Positions 31,873 through 41,899 are shown, counted from the stretch's first letter. The stretch: DNA of 64,000 nucleotides from Rubrolithibacter danxiaensis (GCF_047272945.1 NZ_JBKOPS010000004.1:261572-325571), one strand, 5' to 3'. The notes: generated by a model from the letters alone, not told the origin. Translations and numbers: made by a program.

Positions 31873-33449
31873 AGTTTCCGGTTACAGCAAGCGTACTAAT
31901 AGCAGGAGCTGGCCCTTCTGGCTTAATGATGGCAGCTCAGTTATTGCGCTATGGTATTCAACCTGTAATTATTGATTCAAAAACTGCACCTAGTCAGCAT
32001 TCAAAAGCATTGGCGATCCAGGCGAGATCTATGGAGATTTTCAGCCAGATGGGAATTGCTGAGAGCTTTATGAGCGAAGGAAACACGGCTAAGAATTTTG
32101 TTTTACAGGAGGGTGAAGACGAAATAGCAAGGATAGATCTTTCAACCATAGGTGCAGGAAAAACTCCCTTTCCGTTTGTTCTCATTCTGGAGCAGAATAA
32201 AACTGAACGTATTTTGCTTGATTACCTCACTAAAAATGCCTGCCCGGTTTTCTGGAACTGCTCATTAACTACAATTGATCAGCATGCAGAAGAAACCATT
32301 GTTACTGTTAATTGCAATGGTAAAAACCAAACAATAAGCTGTGATTGGATGATAGCAGCCGACGGAGCACACAGCACAGTCCGAAAGAAATTAACCATTC
32401 CTTTTACCGGAGGAACTTACGAACAAAAATTTTTCCTGGCAGATTTAGTTATACAGCAAAGATTAAACAGCAATGCCATCCGGTTATTCCTAAAAGAAGA
32501 AGGTTTTACCGGTTTATTCCCTTTGCAAAATAATACGGTTCGTTTTATCGGAGTGCTCCCTAAAACTTTGAGAGAGCGAGAGAATTTACGTTTTGAAGAT
32601 ATTAAACCTTATCTCACGTACTCTCTTGATTTTCCTTTGGAGGAGGATAAATGCAGTTGGTTTGCTACGTATCAGCTTCATCATCGGATGGCTGCACAGT
32701 TTAAAATGCAACGTTGTTTTTTAATTGGTGATGCAGCCCATATTCATTCCCCTGCAGGTGGGCAAGGAATGAATACAGGTTTGCAGGATGCATATAATCT
32801 TGCGTGGAAGATTGCCGGTGTTATAAATAAAGAATTTGATCCGGCTATCTTAAATACTTATGCTGAAGAACGAATTCCGGTAGCCCGAAAGCTATTAAAA
32901 ACAACCGACCGGCTATTTTCTCTTGCAGTAGCACAAAGCTGGTTTATGAAAATTGCAAGAAGATTTATCCTTCCGTTATTGGTAAAACGAATATGGAAAG
33001 GAGAACGAATTACTGAAAGAATATTTTCACTAATATCCCAAACTGGTATTAGCTATCGCGACAGCAAACTCTCCGTTCATCATAGTTTGGCTACAGGATA
33101 TCAGGCAGGAGACCGGCTACCCTATATTAAATTTTACGACGAAAAATTAAAAGAGGAAACAGATTTACATGCTTGGTGCAATAAGACCGGTTTTACATTG
33201 ATAGTAATCGGCAAACTATCTGAAAGAGATATTTTAGCTTTGGCGAAATGGATTAAACAAAGCTATGTTTTCACATTAAATTTTTATTATTTACCCTATT
33301 CAAAAAGAAATCAGTCAGTATTTGATTCTTTTGAAATAAGAAAAAACGGGAAAAAAGCAATTATAGTCCGCCCCGATCTGCATATAGGTTATATGAACGA
33401 TATTGTAGATATTGAACTGATTGACGGGTATTTTAAGGAGATTCTTTGA
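31869..33449 (+). CDS. FAD-dependent aromatic-ring monooxygenase (PheA/TfdB family)
   Basis: The 526-residue flavoprotein has the FAD Rossmann motif VLIAGAGPSGLMMAAQLL (about 9-26), the DG motif CDWMIAADGAHSTVRKKL (about 157-174) and the second FAD motif FLIGDAAHIHSPAGGQGMN (about 288-306). The C-terminal thioredoxin-like domain is also present. Family members hydroxylate phenols or polyketides with NAD(P)H and O2. It is translationally coupled to the methyltransferase gene. There is no aromatic catabolic or polyketide cluster around it, so the substrate is unknown. Confidence 0.87.
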   Translation: MKFPVTASVLIAGAGPSGLMMAAQLLRYGIQPVIIDSKTAPSQHSKALAIQARSMEIFSQMGIAESFMSEGNTAKNFVLQEGEDEIARIDLSTIGAGKTPFPFVLILEQNKTERILLDYLTKNACPVFWNCSLTTIDQHAEETIVTVNCNGKNQTISCDWMIAADGAHSTVRKKLTIPFTGGTYEQKFFLADLVIQQRLNSNAIRLFLKEEGFTGLFPLQNNTVRFIGVLPKTLRERENLRFEDIKPYLTYSLDFPLEEDKCSWFATYQLHHRMAAQFKMQRCFLIGDAAHIHSPAGGQGMNTGLQDAYNLAWKIAGVINKEFDPAILNTYAEERIPVARKLLKTTDRLFSLAVAQSWFMKIARRFILPLLVKRIWKGERITERIFSLISQTGISYRDSKLSVHHSLATGYQAGDRLPYIKFYDEKLKEETDLHAWCNKTGFTLIVIGKLSERDILALAKWIKQSYVFTLNFYYLPYSKRNQSVFDSFEIRKNGKKAIIVRPDLHIGYMNDIVDIELIDGYFKEIL

Positions 33450-33483
33450 AGCAAGTACTCTATAGTAATTACCAGATTTGCTT

Positions 33484-33870
33484 TTAATTTAATTTATATG
33501 GGGCAATCAGGTGAAATTCCGGAATATGAACTTTAAATGCTTCGTCATCAACCAAACGCTTCATCGTGTAAGTGCCTTTCATGCTGCCTATATCCGTTTT
33601 CAAATTGCAGCCTGAAACATATTCATGGCTATTGCCCGGTTCTATAACCGGCTGCTGTCCTACCACTCCTTCTCCTTCCACTTCGCGATGAGATCCGTTT
33701 GAATCAAAAATCTGCCAATAGCGTGTTAATAACTGTACACTGTAATCTGTCAGGTTTTCAATGCTTATTTTGTATGCGAACATGAAATGCTCGTTGGCAG
33801 GATTAGAATATTCAGGCTGATAAATAGTTTCGACAGAAACTTTAACTCCCTCTGTAATTTGTGTTATCAT
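33484..33870 (-). CDS. apaG: ApaG family protein
   Basis: The 128-residue protein has the Ig-like ApaG domain: VKVSVETIYQPEYSNPANEHFMFAYKISIENL, LLTRYWQIFDSNG, VVGQQPVIEPGNSHEYVSGC and MKGTYTM. ApaG is linked to Co2+ resistance and Mg2+ efflux in enterobacteria, and its biochemical role is not settled. I chose ATG 33870, the conserved start, over an in-frame start at 33918 that overlaps dusB. It follows dusB on the minus strand. Confidence 0.92.
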   Translation of the reverse strand: MITQITEGVKVSVETIYQPEYSNPANEHFMFAYKISIENLTDYSVQLLTRYWQIFDSNGSHREVEGEGVVGQQPVIEPGNSHEYVSGCNLKTDIGSMKGTYTMKRLVDDEAFKVHIPEFHLIAPYKLN

Positions 33871-33914
33871 TGCCGTTCTTAATCTACGTAAATATAAATT
33901 CCTAATCCCAAAAA

Positions 33915-34907
33915 TCAAACCAAAACATTCTCAAAGTTCTCTTTGATTTCCTCTAGAACTTCCCTTATTGCATCGAGATTTTCCAGCGATACCAGTTTCA
34001 TCCGGTAATCCTTAAAATTTGGAATCCCTTTAAAATAATTCGAATAATGCCTGCGCATCTCAAACACGCCGGTTTTAGCCCCCTTCCATTCAATCGATTT
34101 AAGCAAATGGGTTAAACAAACCTCTACACGTTCATTAATGGTTGGCCCGTTTAAAATTTCACCTGTTTTGAAAAAATGTTTTATTTCCCTGAAAATCCAC
34201 GGATAGCCAATAGCAGCCCGGCCGATCATAATTCCGTCCACTTCATATTCCATCCGCCAATTGGCAGCTTTTTCTACACTATCCACATCACCATTCCCAA
34301 AAATGGGGATTTTAATCCTCGGGTTCCTTTTTATCTGCCTTATAAGCGTCCAGTCGGCCTGTCCCTTATACATTTGTGCCCGAGTGCGTCCATGGATGGT
34401 GAGTGCCTTTATGCCTACATCCTGTAACCTTTCGGCAACTTCGTACACGTTTTTTGTAGTATCATCCCAGCCCAGTCGTGTTTTTACAGTTACCGGTAAA
34501 TGCGTGGCTTCTACAACGGCTTTTGTCATTGCCACCATTTTATCTATATCCTGCAGCAAGCTTGCACCAGCGCCACGGCAGGCTACATTTTTCACCGGGC
34601 AACCGTAGTTAATATCTATCAGATCAGGATTTACTCTTGAAGCTATCTCAGTAGCTTCCTTCATAGAGTCAATATTACTTCCAAATATCTGGATACCTAT
34701 CGGACGCTCGTATTCGAAAATGTCAAGCTTCTGTACACTTTTGGCAGCATCACGAATTAATCCTTCAGATGAGATGAACTCCGTGTACATCATATCCACG
34801 CCGTTTTGTTTGCAAACAAAACGAAAAGGCGGATCGCTGACGTCTTCCATCGGAGCAAGTAAGAGTGGAAAATCCCCTAAATCTATATTTCCTATGCGAA
34901 TACCCAT
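33915..34907 (-). CDS. dusB: tRNA-dihydrouridine synthase
   Basis: The 330-residue flavoprotein reduces uridines in tRNA to dihydrouridine with NADPH. It shows LLLAPMEDVSDPPFRFVCKQNG (about 16-37), the catalytic Cys in DINYGCPVKNVACRGAGASLL (about 97-117), VKTRLGWDD, IHGRTRAQMYKGQADW and the FMN-phosphate site IPIFGNGDV and GIMIGRAAIGYPW. I chose ATG 34907 (MGIRIGNIDLGDFP); the upstream in-frame start at 34979 overlaps the divergent CPBP gene. Confidence 0.94.
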   Translation of the reverse strand: MGIRIGNIDLGDFPLLLAPMEDVSDPPFRFVCKQNGVDMMYTEFISSEGLIRDAAKSVQKLDIFEYERPIGIQIFGSNIDSMKEATEIASRVNPDLIDINYGCPVKNVACRGAGASLLQDIDKMVAMTKAVVEATHLPVTVKTRLGWDDTTKNVYEVAERLQDVGIKALTIHGRTRAQMYKGQADWTLIRQIKRNPRIKIPIFGNGDVDSVEKAANWRMEYEVDGIMIGRAAIGYPWIFREIKHFFKTGEILNGPTINERVEVCLTHLLKSIEWKGAKTGVFEMRRHYSNYFKGIPNFKDYRMKLVSLENLDAIREVLEEIKENFENVLV

Positions 34908-34924
34908 TTCTAACTCAACAAAAC

Positions 34925-34932
34925 TATCTTTG
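34925..34932 (+). promoter_or_regulatory. -7 element before the CPBP protease gene
   Basis: TATCTTTG is an exact TAnnTTTG match 36 bases before the ATG at 34968. The -33 element is poor. Confidence 0.45.
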
Positions 34933-34967
34933 CATAATTGCGGAGTAACAAAATTACAAATAAAATT

Positions 34968-35897
34968 ATGCCCGGCCACATTTCAAATGAAAGACAACCG
35001 ATAGTTTCGCTGATTTACCTTCTTTTACTGGTGCTGGCCGGAATAATTATCTCATCGCTGATTGCGGTTATTTCCGGGATTCTTATTTTTTTAGGACCAC
35101 AGGGCCTGATGCAACTGATTTCCGGCCTGGATCTTGAAAACATTAATTTCCTGAAATATGTACAAATAATTTCTGCTGTAGGTACTTTTATTATCCCTGC
35201 GTTAATTTTTGGACGTTTAGAAAATACCGATCCGCTAACTTATTTTGGTTTCCGCAAGCAGATTAAACCTCTCCTGTTTATTCTGGCTGTTGCGGTAATG
35301 ATAGCTAGCACACCCTTTCTGGAAGGAGTTATCCTCTTAAATAAAGAAATGCACCTTCCGGAAGCCTTTCAAACGGTTGAAAGGTGGATGAAGCAAAAAG
35401 AGGATGATCTTGCCAAATTAACTATGCAACTGCTTTCGATGAAAACGGCAGCAGAATTTGCAATTAATCTGTTCATGATCGCCATAATTCCGGCTATAGG
35501 AGAAGAATTATTTTTTCGCGGCTGTTTGCAAAAGGTTTTTATCCGGATATTTAAAAATTATCATACCGCCATCTGGATTACAGCAATTGTTTTCAGTGCC
35601 ATTCATTTGCAGTTTTATGGTTTCTTCCCCCGAATGCTGCTTGGAGCCTTGTTCGGTTACCTGTATGTATGGACAGGCAATATCGGGATTCCGATCCTGG
35701 CTCATTTTATAAATAACGCATCTGCCGTAATTTCTGCCTATTTTTACCAGCAAAAGGGTTTATCTTTAGATAAAATCAATGAGGAAACTTATAACGGAAA
35801 TCTTTTAATCTACATGGCCAGCTTCGTGTTAACTGCCGTCCTATTATTCCTGGTTTATAAAATAGCGCAACCCAAAATAAAAGAAAGCCCCTTATAG
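34968..35897 (+). CDS. CPBP-family intramembrane metalloprotease
   Basis: The 309-residue membrane protein has about eight hydrophobic segments and the CPBP/Rce1 motifs GEELFFRGCLQKVF (motif 1 with the catalytic EE, about 177-190), AIVFSAIHLQFYGFFPRMLLGALFGYLY (motif 2 with the metal His) and PILAHFINNASAV (motif 3). Eukaryotic relatives trim prenylated proteins; in bacteria some give bacteriocin self-immunity, but many have unknown targets. I chose ATG 34968 since the -7 element lies before it. DUF2007 and cdsA genes follow directly. Confidence 0.88.
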   Translation: MPGHISNERQPIVSLIYLLLLVLAGIIISSLIAVISGILIFLGPQGLMQLISGLDLENINFLKYVQIISAVGTFIIPALIFGRLENTDPLTYFGFRKQIKPLLFILAVAVMIASTPFLEGVILLNKEMHLPEAFQTVERWMKQKEDDLAKLTMQLLSMKTAAEFAINLFMIAIIPAIGEELFFRGCLQKVFIRIFKNYHTAIWITAIVFSAIHLQFYGFFPRMLLGALFGYLYVWTGNIGIPILAHFINNASAVISAYFYQQKGLSLDKINEETYNGNLLIYMASFVLTAVLLFLVYKIAQPKIKESPL

Positions 35898-35898
35898 T

Positions 35899-36102
35899 AT
35901 GGAGAACGATTGGGTTAAAATCTATTCCTCTAATGACTTCTTTAAATCTGAATTAGTACGGCAGGTACTTGTAGATAACCAGATAGAAGCGGTTTTAGTA
36001 AACAAACAGGGCTTTCCTTATAATATAGGCGATGTAGAAGTTTACATTCATCATACTGATTTTAATAAGGCAATCGAAATAATTATCCGGAACGAACTAT
36101 AG
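35899..36102 (+). CDS. DUF2007 domain protein
   Basis: This 67-residue protein has the DUF2007 (putative signal-transducing) pattern WVKIYSSNDFFKSELVRQVLVDNQIEAVLVNKQG and VEVYIHHTDFNKAIEII, a ferredoxin-like small fold. It is 1 base after the CPBP gene and 2 bases before cdsA. Its function is unknown. Confidence 0.85.
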   Translation: MENDWVKIYSSNDFFKSELVRQVLVDNQIEAVLVNKQGFPYNIGDVEVYIHHTDFNKAIEIIIRNEL

Positions 36103-36104
36103 AC

Positions 36105-36911
36105 ATGAAAACAAGAGCAATCACAGGATTTTTCTTTGTGCTGGTGATGCTGGCTTCCGTACTAACGGGAGCATATACCTTCAGCTTTTTTTATTTAATA
36201 ATTGGATTGTTGTGTTTAATTGAATTTTATAAGCTTGTAAAGCAGGAAAATGTTAACCCTGGCCGGATATCAGGTTTACTGCTTGCCCTGGCAATTTATT
36301 TACCGATAAGCCTGCATTTTTTAACAGGAACATCGCTGGTAAATATAGTGGTAGCAGTTCCGTTTGTATCTGCCGTATTTATTGCAGAACTTTATTTCAA
36401 AGCACCCAAACCATTTCACAATATTGCTTATACATTCCTCGGAATAATTTTTTCATTTATTCCTTTTTGTTTCTTTCAGGCTCTTGGCTTTACAGTAGGT
36501 ATATATAACTTTCATTTTCCCCTATCATTTTTATTACTGTTGTGGGCAAACGATACAGGTGCTTATTTGTTTGGAGTTAAATTTGGCAAAAACAAGCTTT
36601 TCGAAAGGCATTCTCCGAAAAAATCATGGGAAGGCTTTTTCGGTGGTATGATAACAAGTCTTTTAGTTGCATTTATCCTGGGCACTCAGTTTACAGATAT
36701 TCCTCTTGTTCACTGGGCGGTTATTTCCCTGATAATAGTAATTACAGGAACTTTGGGTGATCTGATAGAATCTATGCTAAAAAGAAGTTTAAATGCAAAA
36801 GACTCGGGAAGTCTACTGCCAGGGCACGGAGGCGTTCTCGACAGATTTGACGGTTTACTCCTCTCTGCCCCGCTTGTTTTTGTATATTTATATTTGGTTC
36901 AAATTTGGTAA
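36105..36911 (+). CDS. cdsA: Phosphatidate cytidylyltransferase
   Basis: This integral membrane enzyme makes CDP-diacylglycerol from CTP and phosphatidate, the branch point of phospholipid synthesis. The 268-residue product has seven to eight hydrophobic segments, the WANDTGAYLFG segment (about 147-157), the ERHSPKKSWEGFFGG segment (about 168-182), and the CDS signature GDLIESMLKRSLNAKDSGSLLPGHGGVLDRFDG near 219-247. Together with plsC (2753) and psd (58912) it covers three steps of the same pathway within the window. Confidence 0.95.
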   Translation: MKTRAITGFFFVLVMLASVLTGAYTFSFFYLIIGLLCLIEFYKLVKQENVNPGRISGLLLALAIYLPISLHFLTGTSLVNIVVAVPFVSAVFIAELYFKAPKPFHNIAYTFLGIIFSFIPFCFFQALGFTVGIYNFHFPLSFLLLLWANDTGAYLFGVKFGKNKLFERHSPKKSWEGFFGGMITSLLVAFILGTQFTDIPLVHWAVISLIIVITGTLGDLIESMLKRSLNAKDSGSLLPGHGGVLDRFDGLLLSAPLVFVYLYLVQIW

Positions 36912-36919
36912 ATTAAGCT

Positions 36920-37936
36920 ATGGCAAACGGATCTCCGGAAAGTGAAAACGAAATAAAACACGAACTTCTTATAAAGAAAGACAAGTCATTGCTTTATATG
37001 CTTATCGTTCTGTTAGGTATAATTTTTATTATGGGATACCTCACTTTGTTTGTTGAGGATCCATGGAAATTTATGCACAAAAAAGAAGTTCCTGTAACCG
37101 TAACTGAAGAACCTGCCAAATCGCTTGATGAGAGTTCTTCCATGAACGATGAAGAAGTAAGACAATCGCTGGTAAAATTTATTGAAGCCTTTTATTACGA
37201 TCAGAAAAGAGGATATTTTGACCCGCCAAGCTATTTTACACCCATTACAAATACGTTTTACAACTACCACAATCTTACCTACGAACGTTTAAAAGAACTT
37301 TATTGGAAAAGAATGGAAGATATGGAGAATTTTAAACGTAACTGGATTGTTTCTTCCCTTGAATTTGAACGCCGAGATTCTAAACTGGTTGCAACTTACT
37401 GGGCAAAAGAAAGTTTTTTTAAGCCCTCTTTAAATGAGGATCATACAAGGCATATAAAGTATGAAATGATTATTGATGAAAGCGGTAAAATCAGTTCATT
37501 GAAAGATATTGAAATAAAAAACCTGGAAATAGTAAAACATAGCCCTGACTCAACTGCCGTGGGAGAGATGTTGAATCAGGATGTAAATTCTGCCGGTAGT
37601 TCAACCAACCAGATCTATGATTACAGCGTGGTTGAGGTAGTTCCGGAATTTCAGGGAGGACAGAAAGAATGGCAAAAGTTTATCAGTTCCAATTTGCATT
37701 ACCCCTTAGCTGCAAAAACCAAAAATGTACAGGGCAAAGTAATTGTATCTTTTATTGTTGATAAAGATGGTTCTATCAGAGATGTGAAACTTCGTCAGGG
37801 AATTGGAAGCGGCTGCGATGAAGAGGCAATCCGAATCGTTCGATCTTCACCTCCATGGAAACCCGGAATGGTAAAAGGAGCACCCGTTAGTACCTATTGC
37901 GTTTTACCTATTACTTTTCAGCTGTCCACGCAGTAG
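36920..37936 (+). CDS. Membrane-anchored protein with TonB C-terminal domain
   Basis: The 338-residue protein has one membrane anchor (about 25-48), a periplasmic region of about 180 residues with an SnoaL/NTF2-like look (VKFIEAFYYDQKRGYFDPPSYF, FERRDSKLVATYWAKESF) and a TonB_C domain (about 240-335: VVPEFQGGQKEWQKFISSN, GIGSGCDEEAIRIV, PPWKPGM). The TonB_C domain is closely similar to the second one of the M56 protein at 7720, so the two are paralogous parts. It lies 8 bases after cdsA. It lacks the ExbB/ExbD context of a true energy transducer. Confidence 0.8.
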   Translation: MANGSPESENEIKHELLIKKDKSLLYMLIVLLGIIFIMGYLTLFVEDPWKFMHKKEVPVTVTEEPAKSLDESSSMNDEEVRQSLVKFIEAFYYDQKRGYFDPPSYFTPITNTFYNYHNLTYERLKELYWKRMEDMENFKRNWIVSSLEFERRDSKLVATYWAKESFFKPSLNEDHTRHIKYEMIIDESGKISSLKDIEIKNLEIVKHSPDSTAVGEMLNQDVNSAGSSTNQIYDYSVVEVVPEFQGGQKEWQKFISSNLHYPLAAKTKNVQGKVIVSFIVDKDGSIRDVKLRQGIGSGCDEEAIRIVRSSPPWKPGMVKGAPVSTYCVLPITFQLSTQ

Positions 37937-37937
37937 C

Positions 37938-40900
37938 TTATGAAATTAATTCAGGTTCTGCAATCTGTTGCAAAATTTCAATAGCCTGGTTTATTGTAAA
38001 TACATTATCAAACGCTATCCGTAATGTATTTTTAACTTCTTTCATATTACAGGCCCAGGGGTTTTGCTGTACATACTGCAACACCCTGCTAAATTGATCA
38101 CTCTCAAAATAGGGTGATTGTTTATTGGCGATAAAATAGCCTTTCAGTGAATTTTTCTTTAAAGAAATCTTTTCAAAACCAATGGCTTTTCCCAGCCACT
38201 GAAGTCGCAGTGTATTTAATAGCTCGGTTACCTGCCGGGGAACAGGGCCAAAACGGTCTTCAAGCTCTTTTGCAAAATTTTCCAGCTGTGTTTCATTTTC
38301 AAGCTTTGATAGTTCTGTATATAAATTATACCGTTCGGTTATGTTTGTAACGTAACTATCCGGAATCAGTACTTCAAGGTCAGTATCTACTTGAGTAAAA
38401 GGAATAAACGGCCGTGGCTTTTCATCCTTGAACAAGTCTTTAAACTCGTCGTCCTTAAGCTCCTGGATGGCTTCATCCAGAATTTTATGATACATTTCAA
38501 AACCTATCTCTGCGATAAATCCGCTCTGCTCGGCGCCAAGCAAATTTCCGCTTCCGCGGATATCTAAATCCCGCATTGCAACGTTGAAACCACTTCCAAG
38601 ATCAGAAAACTCTTCAATTGCACTCAGTCTTTTGCGAGCTTCGGGAGTTAATGTTGAAAGCGGCGGACTAAGAAGATAACAGAAAGCTTTTTTATTTGAT
38701 CGCCCAACTCTTCCACGCATCTGGTGCAGATCACTTAACCCGAACATGTGAGCATGATTTATTATAATGGTGTTTGCGTTTGGAATATCAAGGCCCGCTT
38801 CAATTATGGTTGTGGCAACCAATACATCTGCTTCCCCGTTAATAAATTTCAGCATTACGTCTTCAAGAGCGTCACCTTCAAGCTGACCGTGGGCAATTCC
38901 AATCCTCGCCTTTGGAACCAGTTTCTGTATCATCCCCCCTAATTGGGGTAAATCCTGCACACGGTTATGAATAAAAAATATTTGCCCGCCCCTGTTTATT
39001 TCAAACTCTACGGCTTCTTTTATCAGCTTTTCATTGAATACATGCAACTCTGTAACCACTGGCTGCCTGTTTGGCGGAGGTGTTGATATAATGGATAAAT
39101 CACGGGCGCCCATCAAAGAAAAATGCAGCGTTCGCGGAATTGGCGTTGCAGTAAGTGTAAGGGAATCTACATTGGCTCTTAGTTGTTTTAATTTTTCTTT
39201 TACGCCAACACCAAATTTCTGCTCTTCGTCGATGATCAGTAAACCCAGGTCCTTAAACTTTACATCCTTGCTAACCAGCCGGTGAGTACCAATAATGATA
39301 TCCACTTTTCCCTCGGCAAGTTTTTGAAGTGTTTCTTTTACTTGCTTGCTCGATTTAAACCGGTTGATATAATCAATATTGCATGGAAAATCTTTTAAAC
39401 GCGAACTGAAAGTTTTATAATGCTGCAATGCCAAAATGGTTGTTGGCACCAGCACCGCAACTTGTTTACTGTCTGCCACCGCTTTAAATGCAGCTCTGAT
39501 CGCGATTTCTGTTTTTCCGAAACCCACATCACCGCAAACAAGCCTGTCCATTGGATGCGGAGATTCCATATCTTTTTTTACATCCGCAGTAGCTTTTTCC
39601 TGATCGGGAGTATCTTCATAAATAAAAGAAGCTTCCAGTTCTGTTTGAAGATAAGTGTCGGGATGAAAGGCATTGCCGGTTTGTGATTTTCTGACTGCAT
39701 ACAGTTTGATCAGGTCGCGGGCGATGTCTTTAACTTTTTTTTTAGTCGTTTTTTTAAGCTTTTCCCAGGTATCGGTTCCAAGCTTGTTCATTTTCGGAAT
39801 CGTCCCTTCTTTTCCCGAATATTTAGATATCCGGTTTAAGGAGTTGATGTTGACATATAACAGATCATTATCCGCATAAATAAGCCGGATCATTTCCTGT
39901 GTCTTTCCATTCACCTCTACCTTTTCCAGTCCCGCATATTTTCCTATTCCATGATCAATGTGAGTAATATAATCTCCTGGCTTTAGCTCCCGAAGTTCTT
40001 TCAACGTTATTGCCTGCGAGCGGGCATACCCCTTTTTTAACTTGTATTTATAATACCGGTCAAATATCTGATGATCGGTATAGCAAGCCAGCTTCTGTTC
40101 GTAGTCTACAAACCCTTCGCGTAAGGAAACGTTTACAGGGGTAAATTTTACTGTTTTGTCAATATCTTCAAAAATGGTGTACAGCCTTTCCGACTGCTTC
40201 ACAGAATCTGTAAAAATCAGGTTTTGAATTTTTTCGGATTCATTCTGTTTGATATTATGGATCAGCAGATTGAAATCTTTATTAAAAGAAGGCTGTGGCC
40301 GGGTATCAAATGTTATGGTGCTTTGCGCCTGGTAAAAATATTGCTTTCCAAATTCAATTACCGGAAAATCGCGAAGTTGGTCGGCAATAAGCTTCTCGTC
40401 TGTAAAATTGAACTTCGGATCAATCCATTCCGGGTTTTTCTGACGTTCATCTGCAGGTAAGGCCCGCCATAACTCTGTCGATTTTTTATACCCGTCTTTT
40501 ACAATATCCAGTGTAAACTGAACATCTTTAAACCAAACAACGGTGTCTTTATCTACATACTCGAGCAGGGAAATATTATGATCAGTTAAAAACTTAGACT
40601 GAACATTAGGAACAATGGTAATGCTTTTAACCTGTTCTACCGATAGCTGGTCCTCTATTTCAAACGTTCGGATGTTTTCTATAAAATCGCCAAAAAATTC
40701 TACCCGGTACGGCAGGTCATGTGAAAAGGAGAAGATGTCCACTATTCCGCCCCGAATAGAGAACTGGCCGGGTTCATACACAAAATCTACCCGTTCAAAA
40801 TCGTATTCTATTAAAAATTCATTAATAAACTCAATGCTCAGTTTTGCCCCGGTAGCAATTTCAAGTGTATTTTTTTCCAGAGCATCGCGGTTTATTACCC

Positions 40901-41294
40901 GTTCTGCAAGTGCTTCCGGGTAGGTTACTATCAATTTACCGAATTCAGAAGCATGAATAAGTTCGTTCAGAACTTCAGCCCTTTGCAACACATTGCTACT
41001 ATCTGTTTGTGTAAAATCAAAGGATTTTCTGTAAGAGGAGGGGAAAATAAGCACCTCTGTACCTATCAGACTCTCCAGATCGCTTTGAAAATAAGAAGCT
41101 TCCTCCCTGTCGGGCATAATGAAGAGCATATGCCTGTGCTGCAAAAAATACAAAGCTATCGCAGCCATCGCATCGCTTGATCCGATAAGTCCTTTTAAAT
41201 GAATACGAGGTGCTCTGTCGGAATTTAATGCTTTTGACAGGTTTTCAATCCTCGCATCTTCTTTGTATCTATCTAATATGTCCCTTACGTTCAC
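37938..41294 (-). CDS. mfd: Transcription-repair coupling factor
   Basis: Mfd frees RNA polymerase stalled at DNA lesions and recruits UvrA. The 1118-residue product has the UvrB-homology region, the RNA-polymerase-interacting CarD-like domain (LKPGDYITHIDHGIGKYAGLE), translocase motifs GDVGFGKTEIAIRAA, IIDEEQKFGV and LTATPIPRTLHFSLMGARDL, and the C-terminal TRCF domain. I chose the GTG at 41294 (MNVRDILDRY) because an exact -7 element on the minus strand (41311-41318) lies just upstream; a start at 41420 would precede the promoter and adds 42 unrelated residues. Confidence 0.95.
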   Translation of the reverse strand: MNVRDILDRYKEDARIENLSKALNSDRAPRIHLKGLIGSSDAMAAIALYFLQHRHMLFIMPDREEASYFQSDLESLIGTEVLIFPSSYRKSFDFTQTDSSNVLQRAEVLNELIHASEFGKLIVTYPEALAERVINRDALEKNTLEIATGAKLSIEFINEFLIEYDFERVDFVYEPGQFSIRGGIVDIFSFSHDLPYRVEFFGDFIENIRTFEIEDQLSVEQVKSITIVPNVQSKFLTDHNISLLEYVDKDTVVWFKDVQFTLDIVKDGYKKSTELWRALPADERQKNPEWIDPKFNFTDEKLIADQLRDFPVIEFGKQYFYQAQSTITFDTRPQPSFNKDFNLLIHNIKQNESEKIQNLIFTDSVKQSERLYTIFEDIDKTVKFTPVNVSLREGFVDYEQKLACYTDHQIFDRYYKYKLKKGYARSQAITLKELRELKPGDYITHIDHGIGKYAGLEKVEVNGKTQEMIRLIYADNDLLYVNINSLNRISKYSGKEGTIPKMNKLGTDTWEKLKKTTKKKVKDIARDLIKLYAVRKSQTGNAFHPDTYLQTELEASFIYEDTPDQEKATADVKKDMESPHPMDRLVCGDVGFGKTEIAIRAAFKAVADSKQVAVLVPTTILALQHYKTFSSRLKDFPCNIDYINRFKSSKQVKETLQKLAEGKVDIIIGTHRLVSKDVKFKDLGLLIIDEEQKFGVGVKEKLKQLRANVDSLTLTATPIPRTLHFSLMGARDLSIISTPPPNRQPVVTELHVFNEKLIKEAVEFEINRGGQIFFIHNRVQDLPQLGGMIQKLVPKARIGIAHGQLEGDALEDVMLKFINGEADVLVATTIIEAGLDIPNANTIIINHAHMFGLSDLHQMRGRVGRSNKKAFCYLLSPPLSTLTPEARKRLSAIEEFSDLGSGFNVAMRDLDIRGSGNLLGAEQSGFIAEIGFEMYHKILDEAIQELKDDEFKDLFKDEKPRPFIPFTQVDTDLEVLIPDSYVTNITERYNLYTELSKLENETQLENFAKELEDRFGPVPRQVTELLNTLRLQWLGKAIGFEKISLKKNSLKGYFIANKQSPYFESDQFSRVLQYVQQNPWACNMKEVKNTLRIAFDNVFTINQAIEILQQIAEPELIS

Positions 41295-41310
41295 TCCGGT
41301 AAATTCAGTG

Positions 41311-41318
41311 CAAATATA
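41311..41318 (-). promoter_or_regulatory. -7 element of the mfd promoter
   Basis: TATATTTG on the minus strand matches TAnnTTTG exactly. The predicted start of transcription lies only about 10 bases before the GTG at 41294, which settles the choice of start codon. Confidence 0.55.
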
Positions 41319-41470
41319 CGGCCTTACAATCAAGTTTTTAAAAATGTATACAATTGACAGTTCACATTTGCTAACCGATTTAATTAATAGTATAGAAAGA
41401 TTTCGGATAGGCTGGAACAATTTTTATGAAAGGATGTTAAAAAAGCAGTACAAAGCTTAATCTATACACT

Positions 41471-41899
41471 ATGAAAAATGCTATTAAATTTGGAATACTT
41501 ATTGGCATTGCCAGCGGAATCTGGATTGTTATAATGCACTTTGCGGGTGTTTATAACCGTGCATATCCAATTTCCGACCGGTCCATGTCGAGCAGTATAA
41601 ACTGGCTTGAATACATTTCCACCTTCATTCCTTTTTTAGGTTTATTTTTTGGGATAAAAAATTTCAGGGACAATATAAACGGGGGGAGAATGGAATTTTT
41701 TGAGGGCATTTTTGAAGGGTTCAAGATTTTGGTAATAGGCGGGGTAATTGCCGGCTTTTTTATTGCAGTTTATACCTCGTATGTTAATAACAACATCGGT
41801 ATGGATTTTATGGGACGCATTGGTTATGCGGGTTTATTTGGAATTTTGTGCACCATAACTATTTCGCTAATTTTGATGAACAGGCAGCGAAATCTATAA
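41471..41899 (+). CDS. DUF4199 family membrane protein
   Basis: The 142-residue protein has four hydrophobic segments (about 5-25, 47-65, 85-107, 118-137) and the DUF4199 pattern LPFLGLFFGIKNFRD-like (here FIPFLGLFFGIKNFRDN) then GGRMEFFEGIFEGFKILV. The function is unknown; the family is mostly found in Bacteroidetes. It ends flush with the start of the DUF2752 gene. Confidence 0.8.
   Translation: MKNAIKFGILIGIASGIWIVIMHFAGVYNRAYPISDRSMSSSINWLEYISTFIPFLGLFFGIKNFRDNINGGRMEFFEGIFEGFKILVIGGVIAGFFIAVYTSYVNNNIGMDFMGRIGYAGLFGILCTITISLILMNRQRNL

Noticed and set aside
36920..37936. A true TonB energy transducer.
   Set aside because: The TonB C-terminal domain is present, but there are no ExbB/ExbD genes and no Pro-Glu/Pro-Lys spacer; more likely a TonB_C-domain envelope protein.
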